This document shows, in pieces, positions 8,501 through 15,158 of a stretch of 18,429 bases of DNA; positions within the stretch are counted from its first letter, which is position 1; every line of letters starts with the position of its first letter. The notes beneath the pieces are model-generated. The model was not told where the DNA came from and searched no databases. It worked only from the letters and a program-made list of their open reading frames with translations. A program made the translations under genes and the position numbers. Source of the stretch: Kiritimatiellia bacterium (GTDB lineage Bacteria > Verrucomicrobiota > Kiritimatiellia > RFP12 > UBA1067); the NCBI GenBank assembly GCA_904502135.1, contig CAJGDE010000029.1:1-18429 (forward strand). The letters are read 5' to 3'.

Positions 8501-8704
8501 GCCATAATCTATGATTTTAAGACGAATGCTCTGAAATCAGGCGAATCAACCGAGGTATTTGAACGGCGGATGTGCCGCACGTATGCGCCTCAGATGAACG
8601 CCTACTGTGCCGCGCTCGCGACGCTGACGGGTTTGCCGCCGCGCCAGATATGTTCGGTGCTCCTCTTGCAGTCTACAGGAACTGCCGTCGAGTGCTCATC
8701 TTGA
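5522..8704 (+). CDS. addA: AddA-like UvrD/RecB-family helicase-nuclease
   Basis: 1060 residues, shorter than B. subtilis AddA (about 1230). Helicase motifs in order: Walker A ASAGTGKT (10-17), LTFSRAAAQEI motif Ia, ALDEFQDT (Walker B, DEFQDT at 378-383), VGDLKQSIYTWRGG (from about 410), LNTSYRYEKNI, LTIHRSKG (H724), and WYVALTRARKA (797 onward). A C-terminal nuclease follows: GLEIHGQYEQIEW, GQFDRVVF, IYDFKTN (D998, K1000) and YAPQMNAYCAAL. The product is therefore both a 3'-5' helicase/translocase and a nuclease, processing DNA ends for RecA loading in the cytoplasm. The ATG overlaps the last 8 nt of the upstream gene and has only a weak Shine-Dalgarno, so translation is probably coupled. No terminator follows; a new promoter begins about 40 bp downstream. 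Confidence 0.9.
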   Translation: MREGNLLIRASAGTGKTYALATRYLQLMLLGNVDPAKIVALTFSRAAAQEIYTKILERLWKAAESEKNAKKESEEISKASKTPKSWNKAEFASLLRSLIDTQHLGTIATLDSFILRMVRNFPLEMGFQHAVEVLDAAGEGEAVQDALRVILQGTEKTEDFIKVFAAARDGNLPRVLEYKIASMLKSWRKFYERRPDCRSWTVGSMLAALGVPVNSECPDLSGLPFCEIKRKNAVSYEKQFAERCRSYDGSSGVFDVADGVKKLMLHFVHNADADSYEYDFYKIHYVFNCGKDGAQAIRSAVQHMFNLRVMYLLKQVKAKIDFVGFVEDVYNRNSRRKGKLTFSDFTNFSADREDSEKAFALANLEYRFDEKFDHWALDEFQDTSELQWACLKSLVQEAATSGGGRTVMTVGDLKQSIYTWRGGNDGPFMEMMSWGAFTDSEFGKIDDLNTSYRYEKNICDFINAVFGKKSLRTSGVLPSERVKAIERWLSDDCWKVHEPVFKDGLPKAGDYVKVLGVSDPEGKGNMKALLPALEEELKRIWSQHRAAGSDESVGILVRTNDDGNEVAEYLRSKGFRVVWEGLSAVSDVPVVNALIDLLRLSEHPADTFAWKTISQLFPICSTLFPRKQGEELSAACVSSIVAASLSHQGLSRTLQKYSQALSEDSAGLDPLSKQRLREMVAVAVAYEQRNASRFSIDGFEAFLAASSKREQGTSSDVVRILTIHRSKGLTLDHVIVPLAEGTTKWLADSGSQGLLYATEGDWVLPHLSADEASLNPETAKALSEMSDESLLSNIRTWYVALTRARKAMYVIVPLVERDEAKPFFRDVIVSAVAYFKRPPSANGYEIIFEQGAEPKFMAKDKPDFDIGGKDGRAECQSWHHEELVETVERLSPSSFGHRDFAVPVSHLFSERAGEAAKKGLEIHGQYEQIEWADEETLAALPKAFHVAFIKPSPTATLWREKSYEIYREGVGKGEWESGQFDRVVFTGEGEGRKAIIYDFKTNALKSGESTEVFERRMCRTYAPQMNAYCAALATLTGLPPRQICSVLLLQSTGTAVECSS

Positions 8705-8744
8705 GTGGCAAAGGATAGAAGTTTTTGTTGTGGCTCCAGGTTGC

Positions 8745-8773
8745 TTGCGATTGTCACGGCGATATGGTAAAAT
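8745..8773 (+). promoter_or_regulatory. secY promoter
   Basis: -35 TTGCGA (8745-8750), 17-bp spacer, -10 TAAAAT (8768-8773) preceded by TGG (extended -10). The leader is about 35 nt and ends with AAGGAG (8796-8801), 11 nt before the ATG, the strongest Shine-Dalgarno in the window. Confidence 0.6.
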
Positions 8774-8812
8774 AAGCAGATAAAATTTCCAAAAGAAGGA
8801 GAAGATAAAATT

Positions 8813-10210
8813 ATGGCAATGATGAAGGGTTTTTCGAATGCATTCCGCATTCCTGAACTTCGTAAGAAAATATTGATTACACTCGGGCTCGTTTTCGTGT
8901 GTCGTTTGGTTTCTCAGATACCAACGCCTGGTGTTGATTGGCAGGCTCTTCAGCGTGTCATCGAAATCGCGAAAGAAAGTTCGTCGGGCGGCGGCCTTCT
9001 CGATTGGTTTGAGGTTTTCACAGGCGGCGCTCTCGGTCAGTGCGCGATAGGCTTCTTGTCCATTTGGCCTTATATCTCGGCGTCAATCGTGATTCAGCTT
9101 CTCGGCTCGGTCATCCCATCGCTTGAGAAGCTTAAGAAAGAAGGCGAGAGCGGCCGTCAGCAGTTGGCGCAGATTACTCGCTATCTCACGATTGTGCTTT
9201 GCGTTGTCCAGTCGTGGGGCATCGCGACGATGCTTAGCCATCCGGGCGCTCTTGGTCCCGCATTTGCCGGCGTTGAGATTGTCACGAACCCCGGCATCGG
9301 GTTTCATCTTATGACTGTAATCGGCATGACGACGGCTTCTCTCTTCGTTATGTGGATTGCAGATCAGATAACTTCCTTCGGCATCGGCAACGGCGCGTCG
9401 TTGATCATCATGATCAATATCACCTCTCGCCTCCCGCAGGCCCTTATTCAGGCGTGGGAGCGCTATTTTGGTCTTGCTGGTGTTCAAGCCTCTGCTCCTA
9501 TTGCAGAGTTGCCCATCCTCGTAATCTTCTTCCTGCTCGTTGTTATGGGAACCGTTCTTCTTACCCAGGGCGTTAGAAAGGTTGCCATTCATACAACCCG
9601 TCGCAGTGTCGGCGGCGGCAATACCTACGGTATGCAGCAGACCTTTATGCCGCTTCGCGTTAACTATACGGGCGTTATGCCTATCATCTTCGCTCAGCCG
9701 CTTATTCAGATTCCGAGCGCGCTCATCATGAAGGTTACAGACGCTACATCTACAGGTTTTTCGGGAGCTCTCTACCGTTTCGCGCAGAATCTCTCGAATC
9801 CTACGACTCTTCATTTGGTCGTCTATGCCGCGCTTATCATGTTCTTTGCGTTCTTCTGGGTCGCTACTCAGTTCAATGCGATAGACATTTCCGAGAACCT
9901 CAAGAAAGACGGCTCTTATCTGCCAGGCATCCGCCCCGGTCGCGCTACGGCGGAATATCTTGACGACATGATGACGAAGATCACTTTGATCGGCGGTACC
10001 GGGCTTTTGGTCGTTGCGCTTATCCCGATGCTCCTTATGGGCTGGATGAACATTCCGTGGGATATCGCTTCGTTCTTCGGCGGAACTTCGCTTCTTATTA
10101 TTGTTGGTGTCGCCCTTGATACGCTTCGCATAATGGAGTCGCATCTTCTTGTCAGGAAGTATGACGGCTTCCTTAGCCACGGCACGCTTCGCGGTCGCGG
10201 TGGAGTCTGA
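8813..10210 (+). CDS. secY: Protein translocase subunit SecY
   Basis: 465 residues, slightly longer than E. coli SecY (443). It forms the ten-helix protein-conducting channel in the inner membrane, with SecE and SecG, fed by SecA or ribosomes. Hallmarks in order: RIPELRKKILITLGL at the N-terminus; SIWPYISASIVIQLLG with the following EKLKKEGESGR; FGIGNGASLIIM; GGNTYGMQQTFMPLRVNY with TGVMPIIFAQ; ENLKKDGSYLPGIRPG; and GVALDTLRIMESHLLVRKY near the end. The gene is intact and has its own promoter and strong Shine-Dalgarno. It normally lies in the spc operon between rplO and adk or map; here its neighbours are addA and a GH109-type gene. The following gene starts 33 bp downstream with no terminator between, so some read-through is likely. 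Confidence 0.96.
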   Translation: MAMMKGFSNAFRIPELRKKILITLGLVFVCRLVSQIPTPGVDWQALQRVIEIAKESSSGGGLLDWFEVFTGGALGQCAIGFLSIWPYISASIVIQLLGSVIPSLEKLKKEGESGRQQLAQITRYLTIVLCVVQSWGIATMLSHPGALGPAFAGVEIVTNPGIGFHLMTVIGMTTASLFVMWIADQITSFGIGNGASLIIMINITSRLPQALIQAWERYFGLAGVQASAPIAELPILVIFFLLVVMGTVLLTQGVRKVAIHTTRRSVGGGNTYGMQQTFMPLRVNYTGVMPIIFAQPLIQIPSALIMKVTDATSTGFSGALYRFAQNLSNPTTLHLVVYAALIMFFAFFWVATQFNAIDISENLKKDGSYLPGIRPGRATAEYLDDMMTKITLIGGTGLLVVALIPMLLMGWMNIPWDIASFFGGTSLLIIVGVALDTLRIMESHLLVRKYDGFLSHGTLRGRGGV

Positions 10211-10243
10211 TATAAGGTGGTTCTAAAATAAGGATATTTCAAA

Positions 10244-11725
10244 ATGAGCTCAAATCGCAGAGATTTTCTTAAAGGTACAGCTTGGATGGGCGTTGCCGCC
10301 GTTGCTGCAGAAGGAATGGCCTCCTCTTTCAAATTGACGGATGTGCCCGCTAATATGCAGGGGTTTGCGGCTCCTAAGTTAAAGCGCGTGCGCGTTGGCG
10401 TAGTCGGCCTTGGTATGCGCGGGCCTGGTGCTGTGCACCGTCTTGCCAACATCCCGGGCGTGGAAGTTGCGGCTCTTTGCGATATTTATCCGGAGCGCGT
10501 AGCCGTCCAGAACGAGTGGCTTAAGAAAAACAATCGCCCTGTCGCCAAGGAGTACACAGGCACGGAAGGGTGGAAGGCTCTTTGCGATAGCGATATTGAT
10601 GTCGTCTACAATACGACGGGCTGGGATATGCATGTGCCGATCGCTCTTTATGCGATGGAGCATGGTAAGCACGTGATGGTTGAAGTTCCATCCGCGTTCA
10701 CGGTAGAAGATTGCTGGGCTTTGGTTGAGACGTCTGAGCGTACGCGTCGCCATTGTATGCAGCTTGAAAACTGCTGTTACGGCGAAGCTGAAATGCTCTG
10801 TTTAAGCCTCGTGAGAAAAGGTCTTTTGGGCGAAATCGTTCATGGCGAGGGCGCTTATATTCATGATTTGCGCGACCTTTGCTATCAGGATTGGTCGCCA
10901 AATCCGAAAGGCAGCAGCTATGTCGATTACTGGCGCTTAAGACACAACGCCAAGCATAAAGGAAACCAGTACGATACGCATGGGCTCGGGCCTATTTGCG
11001 AGTATATGAACATCAATCGCGGCGACCGCTTTGATTATCTCGTTTCGCTTGAGTCGAATCAGTTTAATTTTGAAGCTTTTGCCAAGGCGAAATACGCGGG
11101 GCACAAGTGGAAAGACTCTCTCAAGGTCGCCATGGGAGATATGAATACGATGCTCATCAAGACGGCTTTGGGCCGCTCTATCATGATTCAGCACGATGTT
11201 TCTTCTCCGCGTCCTTATTCACGTCATAATGTTTGCACCGGCACCAAAGGTATTTTCAACGGCATTTCCTTTGAAACCAATCCTGAGAAGGTGATCGAAC
11301 ACGGAAACGTTTGTCATTTCGGCTGGGAAGAGACGCCCGGTGCTGGTGTTCACACATACTTTAACAGCAAGAAGATTGCCGAGATACGCGAGCAGTATAA
11401 GCATCCGTTGTGGAAGCGCGCCGGCGAGTTTGCCAAGAAGGTCGGCGGACACGGCGGAATGGACTTCCTTATGGATTTGAGGTGGTGCTACTGTCTTCAG
11501 AACGGCTTGCCTCTTGATACGGATGTTTATGATCTTGCCTCGTGGTGCTGCCTCGGCGAACTTAGCGAGAAGAGCGTCAGAAACCGCTCCCAGTCGATCG
11601 ATGTGCCTGACTTCACCCGCGGCGGGTGGAAGACGGCCAAGCCTCTTGGCATCGTAGATGTCGATCTGGAGCGTATGGGCAGCTTCGGCGACATAAAGAA
11701 AGATAATTCCGCGTTGAATGTCTAA
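10244..11725 (+). CDS. Tat-exported GH109-type Gfo/Idh/MocA protein (alpha-N-acetylgalactosaminidase-like)
   Basis: 493 residues. The N-terminus (NRRDFLKG, 4-11) is a twin-arginine signal, so the protein should be exported folded with its cofactor. Residues 52-60 (GVVGLGMRG) are the Rossmann NAD(P)-binding loop. Then come VEVAALCDIYPERV, GKHVMVEVPSAFTVEDCW, LENCCYGEAEM, EIVHGEGAYIHDLRDL and NQYDTHGLGP with MNINRGDRFDYL, all diagnostic of family GH109. GH109 enzymes cleave alpha-N-acetylgalactosaminides by an NAD-dependent oxidation-elimination mechanism. From memory the catalytic Tyr and His lie in a YPTHGLGP motif; here Y243 and H246 are kept but Pro is Asp. The Shine-Dalgarno AGGAT lies about 9 nt upstream. 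The stop overlaps the next ATG by 8 nt. Family call is strong; exact sugar specificity is inference, and a related dehydrogenase role is possible. Confidence 0.82.
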   Translation: MSSNRRDFLKGTAWMGVAAVAAEGMASSFKLTDVPANMQGFAAPKLKRVRVGVVGLGMRGPGAVHRLANIPGVEVAALCDIYPERVAVQNEWLKKNNRPVAKEYTGTEGWKALCDSDIDVVYNTTGWDMHVPIALYAMEHGKHVMVEVPSAFTVEDCWALVETSERTRRHCMQLENCCYGEAEMLCLSLVRKGLLGEIVHGEGAYIHDLRDLCYQDWSPNPKGSSYVDYWRLRHNAKHKGNQYDTHGLGPICEYMNINRGDRFDYLVSLESNQFNFEAFAKAKYAGHKWKDSLKVAMGDMNTMLIKTALGRSIMIQHDVSSPRPYSRHNVCTGTKGIFNGISFETNPEKVIEHGNVCHFGWEETPGAGVHTYFNSKKIAEIREQYKHPLWKRAGEFAKKVGGHGGMDFLMDLRWCYCLQNGLPLDTDVYDLASWCCLGELSEKSVRNRSQSIDVPDFTRGGWKTAKPLGIVDVDLERMGSFGDIKKDNSALNV

Positions 11726-12212
11726 TTCAATAAAGAAGATTCTCTCAAACGACTCCGGACCGTTTTGGCAGTTTGTTAAGTACGGTGTAATCGGAGTTCT
11801 GTCGACCCTCGTGCAGACGGGGGTCTTCTATGTTTTGGCGTCAACATTTCTTCAATGTCTGAAGGCGGATGATATTGCCGTGAGGCTTTTAAATCTGCCT
11901 TCGGTTGAGATTGCGGACACCTTGAGGGCCTTCAGGTTTTCGGTTGCTACGGGCGTGGGGTTTGTTATCGCGAACATATTCTGCTGGCTTATGAACCGCT
12001 GGTTTGTTTTTAAACCCGGAAAGTTTCGCTGGTATACTGAACTTCTGATGTTTTTTTCATCGTCCACCATGGCGATGGTTCTCGCTTTGGTTCTAAGCGC
12101 CTCTCTTATAAAATACTGCTCCCTTATGACCACGATTGCCGTTGCGGTTGAAGTGATCGTATCTTTCATTGTCAATTTCACGATTCGAAAATTCTTTATC
12201 TTCAAGGGCTAA
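11718..12212 (+). CDS. GtrA family membrane protein
   Basis: 164 residues with about four membrane helices. Family marks are FWQFVKYGVIGVLSTLVQTG near the N-terminus, GFVIANIFCWLMNRWFVFKPG in the middle and VNFTIRKFFIFKG at the extreme C-terminus. GtrA-type proteins are thought to help flip or transfer lipid-linked sugars during synthesis of surface polysaccharides or wall glycans. It starts inside the last 8 nt of the GH109 gene, and its TAA shares a base with the next ATG (TAATG), so the three genes are probably translated together. No glycosyltransferase partner is visible beside it. Family confident; substrate unknown. Confidence 0.88.
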   Translation: MSNSIKKILSNDSGPFWQFVKYGVIGVLSTLVQTGVFYVLASTFLQCLKADDIAVRLLNLPSVEIADTLRAFRFSVATGVGFVIANIFCWLMNRWFVFKPGKFRWYTELLMFFSSSTMAMVLALVLSASLIKYCSLMTTIAVAVEVIVSFIVNFTIRKFFIFKG

Positions 12213-12952
12213 TGTATTATCTCAATAAGATTGTCGGCTTTTGTACAAGTCCTGCGGGAGTGGCCTTTTCGCTTTTTTTTCTCGCGGCGGTTTCTTACTC
12301 TTTGAAGAGGTGCAGGCTTTCGAGAATTTTGATCGTTTTTTGCGCCGTGTGGCTGTGGGTATGGATGATGCCCTTTACCATCCGGTTCGTGGGAGCTACG
12401 CTAGAAGATATGACCGGCAAGGCGTGTATAAACGATTTCACGTCAATCCCAAAGGCCGAGGCGGCGGTTCTTCTTGGCGGATCGTGCGGCGTTCATAACA
12501 AGTGCGGGGCTGCGGAAATGTTTTTCAGCGCCGACAGAGTCCGCGCCGCGGCAAGTTTGTGGAAAGCGGGAAGGGTAAAAAAAATCATTCTTACGGGCCC
12601 TAACGCTTCAAGAAGCATGCTTCCTATTCTCGTTGATTTCGGTGTTGATTCTGCCGCGTGTATCAGTTTGGAGCAAGCGCGTAATACAGAAGAAGAGGCG
12701 CTTGCGGTGTCTAAAGTAGCGGGCAAGCGCATTATTCTTGTTACAAGCGCCTGGCACATGCCCAGAGCCAAACTCTTGTTTGAGCGCCAAGGCTTTGACG
12801 TATGCGTCTGCCCTGCGGATTTCGAGATGCGAGCTGCAGCGGAGTCGCCCCTTAAGTTTTCAGATTTCCTCCCGAGCGGCGATGCGTTTTTGCGCAATTC
12901 TTATGCGCTCAAAGAATGGGTGGCGCTAATAGGTTACAAATTATTCCGATGA
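12212..12952 (+). CDS. DUF218 (YdcF/SanA/ElyC) family envelope protein
   Basis: 246 residues. Two N-terminal membrane helices (about residues 11-30 and 35-58) are followed by a DUF218 domain: AAVLLGG (about 84-90), ADRVRAAASLWKAGRVKKIILTGP, ARNTEEEA and VTSAWHMPRAKLLFERQGF. Family members such as SanA and ElyC affect envelope permeability or peptidoglycan/lipid-carrier metabolism in E. coli; the biochemical activity is unsettled. The protein is probably anchored in the inner membrane. The start codon overlaps the GtrA stop (TAATG), which suggests a shared envelope-glycan role. No terminator hairpin is seen after the stop; the next promoter begins immediately. Confidence 0.85.
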   Translation: MYYLNKIVGFCTSPAGVAFSLFFLAAVSYSLKRCRLSRILIVFCAVWLWVWMMPFTIRFVGATLEDMTGKACINDFTSIPKAEAAVLLGGSCGVHNKCGAAEMFFSADRVRAAASLWKAGRVKKIILTGPNASRSMLPILVDFGVDSAACISLEQARNTEEEALAVSKVAGKRIILVTSAWHMPRAKLLFERQGFDVCVCPADFEMRAAAESPLKFSDFLPSGDAFLRNSYALKEWVALIGYKLFR

Positions 12953-12956
12953 TGAG

Positions 12957-12986
12957 TTGAGCCTTGGGCGTTACGTGTGATAAAAT
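12957..12986 (+). promoter_or_regulatory. Promoter of the UDP-xylose synthase gene
   Basis: -35 TTGAGC (12957-12962), 18-bp spacer, -10 TAAAAT (12981-12986) preceded by TGA (extended -10). The leader to ATG 13027 is about 33 nt, with a modest purine-rich GAAAGGGCGAG acting as Shine-Dalgarno. Confidence 0.55.
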
Positions 12987-13026
12987 ATGTTTTGAATAAT
13001 AACGAATTTTGAAAGGGCGAGATAAG

Positions 13027-14010
13027 ATGGAGATAAAATTGCCTAAAAAGGCGTTAGTGACGGGCGCGGCCGGCTTTCTCGGCAGTCACCTTTGCCGTCA
13101 GCTTTTGTCTGAGGGGTATGAGGTTACGGCCATCGACAATCTTTTTACGGGTAATAAATCAAATATTTACGATCTGATGGACGATCGCAGATTCAGCTTC
13201 GTTCTTCATGATGTAACTCAGCCGTTTTGGGGGCAGTTTGATGAAATCTATAATCTTGCCTGCCCCGCGAGCCCTGTCCACTATCAGCATAATCCCGTAG
13301 AGACGATAAAAACAAGCGTGATCGGGATGATGAATATTTTAGATCTCGCGCTAAAAACAAAGGCTAAAGTCCTTCATACTTCCACGAGTGAAGTCTATGG
13401 CGATCCATTGGTTCATCCTCAGGTTGAAAGCTACTGGGGAAATGTCAATACGATCGGTATAAGAAGCTGTTATGATGAAGGCAAGCGGTGCGCGGAAACG
13501 CTGGCGGCCGATTACAGGCGCGAATACGGGGTTGATGTGCGCATGGTGCGGATATTTAACACGTACGGGCCTAATATGCACCCTAAAGACGGGCGCGTTA
13601 TTTCAAATTTCATCATGCAGGCTCTGTGCGATGAAGATCTGACGCTTTTTGGAGACGGTCTTCAGACCCGATCATTCCAATATTGCAGCGATCTTATCGA
13701 TGCGATGCGCCGGTTCATGCGGCTTTCTCGCGTTGATGTGGATGCCTTTTGCGTGAAACATTCGCTTGGCTCGCCTGTCATAAATGTAGGCAATCCAGGT
13801 GAATATACCATTAAGGAACTTGCGCAGGAGACGCTTAAGCTGCTGCCGGACTCCAAGTCTAAGCTCGTATATAAACCCTTGCCTGCCGATGATCCCAAGC
13901 GTCGTAGACCTGACATAATTTTAGCGAAAGAACTGCTTGGTTGGCAGCCCAAAGTGCCGCTTTGCGAGGGGCTTAAAAAGACGATAGCGTATTTTCGTGA
14001 AATGGTGTAA
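13027..14010 (+). CDS. UDP-glucuronate decarboxylase (UDP-xylose synthase)
   Basis: 327 residues from ATG 13027. I prefer this start to the in-frame TTG at 13009 because the purine-rich ribosome site lies between them. It is an extended short-chain dehydrogenase: GAAGFLG (13-19) binds NAD, followed by [24 protein letters not shown] (T120, E122), SCYDEGKR (Y149 and K153 of the YxxxK dyad), [10 protein letters not shown] and [18 protein letters not shown]. These are typical of UXS, which oxidises and decarboxylates UDP-glucuronate to UDP-xylose in the cytoplasm for surface polysaccharides. Length is normal for a stand-alone UXS. No UDP-glucose dehydrogenase or xylosyltransferase is nearby. potA follows 44 bp downstream with no terminator in between. 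Confidence 0.9.
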   Translation: MEIKLPKKALVTGAAGFLGSHLCRQLLSEGYEVTAIDNLFTGNKSNIYDLMDDRRFSFVLHDVTQPFWGQFDEIYNLACPASPVHYQHNPVETIKTSVIGMMNILDLALKTKAKVLHTSTSEVYGDPLVHPQVESYWGNVNTIGIRSCYDEGKRCAETLAADYRREYGVDVRMVRIFNTYGPNMHPKDGRVISNFIMQALCDEDLTLFGDGLQTRSFQYCSDLIDAMRRFMRLSRVDVDAFCVKHSLGSPVINVGNPGEYTIKELAQETLKLLPDSKSKLVYKPLPADDPKRRRPDIILAKELLGWQPKVPLCEGLKKTIAYFREMV

Positions 14011-14038
14011 ATTCTTATGCGCCAAACGTGCGTGAATA

Positions 14039-14047
14039 TGGTATAAT
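14039..14047 (+). promoter_or_regulatory. Extended -10 promoter immediately before potA
   Basis: TG-G-TATAAT with a perfect TATAAT at 14042-14047; no -35 is convincing. Only seven bases separate it from ATG 14055, so transcription should start at or within a base or two of the A of the start codon. No Shine-Dalgarno exists in that space. Confidence 0.6.
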
Positions 14048-14054
14048 TCGCGCC

Positions 14055-15158
14055 ATGAACAACGAATTTCTTGTCTTCGACCATGTGACTAAACGTTTCG
14101 GCGCTCTTACTGCCGTAAACGATGTTTCGCTGTCGATCAAAAAGGGCGAATTCTTTTCGCTTTTAGGTCCGTCTGGCTGCGGCAAGACGACGCTCTTGCG
14201 CATGCTTGGCGGTTTTGAGAGACCTGATTCCGGAAGAATATATCTCGAAGGGAAGGATATAACGGATCTCCCGCCGGATCAGCGCCGCATTCATACGGTC
14301 TTTCAGAATTACGCGCTTTTCCCGACGATGACGATATGGGATAATATCGCGTTTTCTCTTAAGCTGGCGAAAAAGCCTAAGAGCGAAATGGAAGATATGG
14401 TAGATTCCATTCTTGAAATGATTCAGATGACGGATCATGCGTGGAAATACCCGTCGCAGTTGTCGGGCGGCCAGAAGCAGCGCGTGGCGATCGCGCGGGC
14501 GCTCGTTGATAGGCCTCAGGTGTTGTTGCTTGATGAGCCGCTGGCGGCATTGGATTTGAAGCTGCGTCAGCACATGCTTCTTGAACTTGATACGATTCAC
14601 GACCAGGTCGGCATCACCTTCATGTATGTTACGCACGATCAGGGAGAGGCGATGAGCCTTTCCGATCGTATCGCCGTCATTAATCTCGGCAAAATCGAGC
14701 AGCTTGATGTGCCGGCGAAGATTTATGAAGCGCCAAAATCCCGTTTCGTGGCCTCATTTATCGGTGATACGAATTTCTTCACGGGAGAGATCATTTCCGT
14801 CGATGGCGATTATTGCACCATAAAGACGGAGGGTTTTCCGATGATCAAGGCTTATAACGACAAGAATCTTGCTATTGGTCAGAGGGTCGATCTTTCGGTA
14901 AGACCCGAGAAGATACGAGTTACCCACAAGCCTCCGCATCCGGAGCAGGGCGCCGGAATAAACGTTTTCCCCGCGAAGGTTCAGGACATTGTTTACCAGG
15001 GGGTATACACGAAGTTCTGGATCAAGTCTCAGGAATTGCGCATCGCCGCGATAAAACCGCACTCGCGGTTCCTGCTTGACGAGGAGGCGATTACCTGGAA
15101 TGACGACGTCTTTGTCTGGTGGCATCCTGACGACGGATATATGGTTGAAGTGATATGA
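14055..15158 (+). CDS. potA: Spermidine/putrescine ABC transporter ATP-binding protein PotA
   Basis: 367 residues from ATG 14055. A longer frame from GTG 14028 is possible, but it would place the promoter -10 inside the gene and also lacks a ribosome site. ATPase motifs: Walker A GPSGCGKTT (38-46), Q-loop VFQNYALFPTMT, signature LSGGQ (136-140) in LSGGQKQRVAIARAL, Walker B VLLLDEP (156-162) and switch THDQ (193-196). A C-terminal TOBE-like regulatory region (about 235-367, VDLSVRPEKIRV) follows, as in PotA. The protein powers polyamine import as a dimer on the cytoplasmic face of PotBC. It overlaps potB by 4 nt (ATGA). The Pot assignment rests on the complete potABCD order. Confidence 0.93.
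   Translation: MNNEFLVFDHVTKRFGALTAVNDVSLSIKKGEFFSLLGPSGCGKTTLLRMLGGFERPDSGRIYLEGKDITDLPPDQRRIHTVFQNYALFPTMTIWDNIAFSLKLAKKPKSEMEDMVDSILEMIQMTDHAWKYPSQLSGGQKQRVAIARALVDRPQVLLLDEPLAALDLKLRQHMLLELDTIHDQVGITFMYVTHDQGEAMSLSDRIAVINLGKIEQLDVPAKIYEAPKSRFVASFIGDTNFFTGEIISVDGDYCTIKTEGFPMIKAYNDKNLAIGQRVDLSVRPEKIRVTHKPPHPEQGAGINVFPAKVQDIVYQGVYTKFWIKSQELRIAAIKPHSRFLLDEEAITWNDDVFVWWHPDDGYMVEVI

Noticed and set aside
9083..10180. 365-codon open frame on the minus strand
   Set aside because: It lies wholly antisense to an unmistakable secY. Its translation is charged and shows no family features, as expected from the reverse of membrane-helix codons.
13009..13026. TTG start giving a longer UXS
   Set aside because: The purine-rich ribosome site lies downstream of it and fits ATG 13027.
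14028..14054. GTG start giving a longer PotA
   Set aside because: The extension would contain the promoter -10, has no ribosome site and does not resemble PotA N-termini; ATG 14055 gives the expected start.
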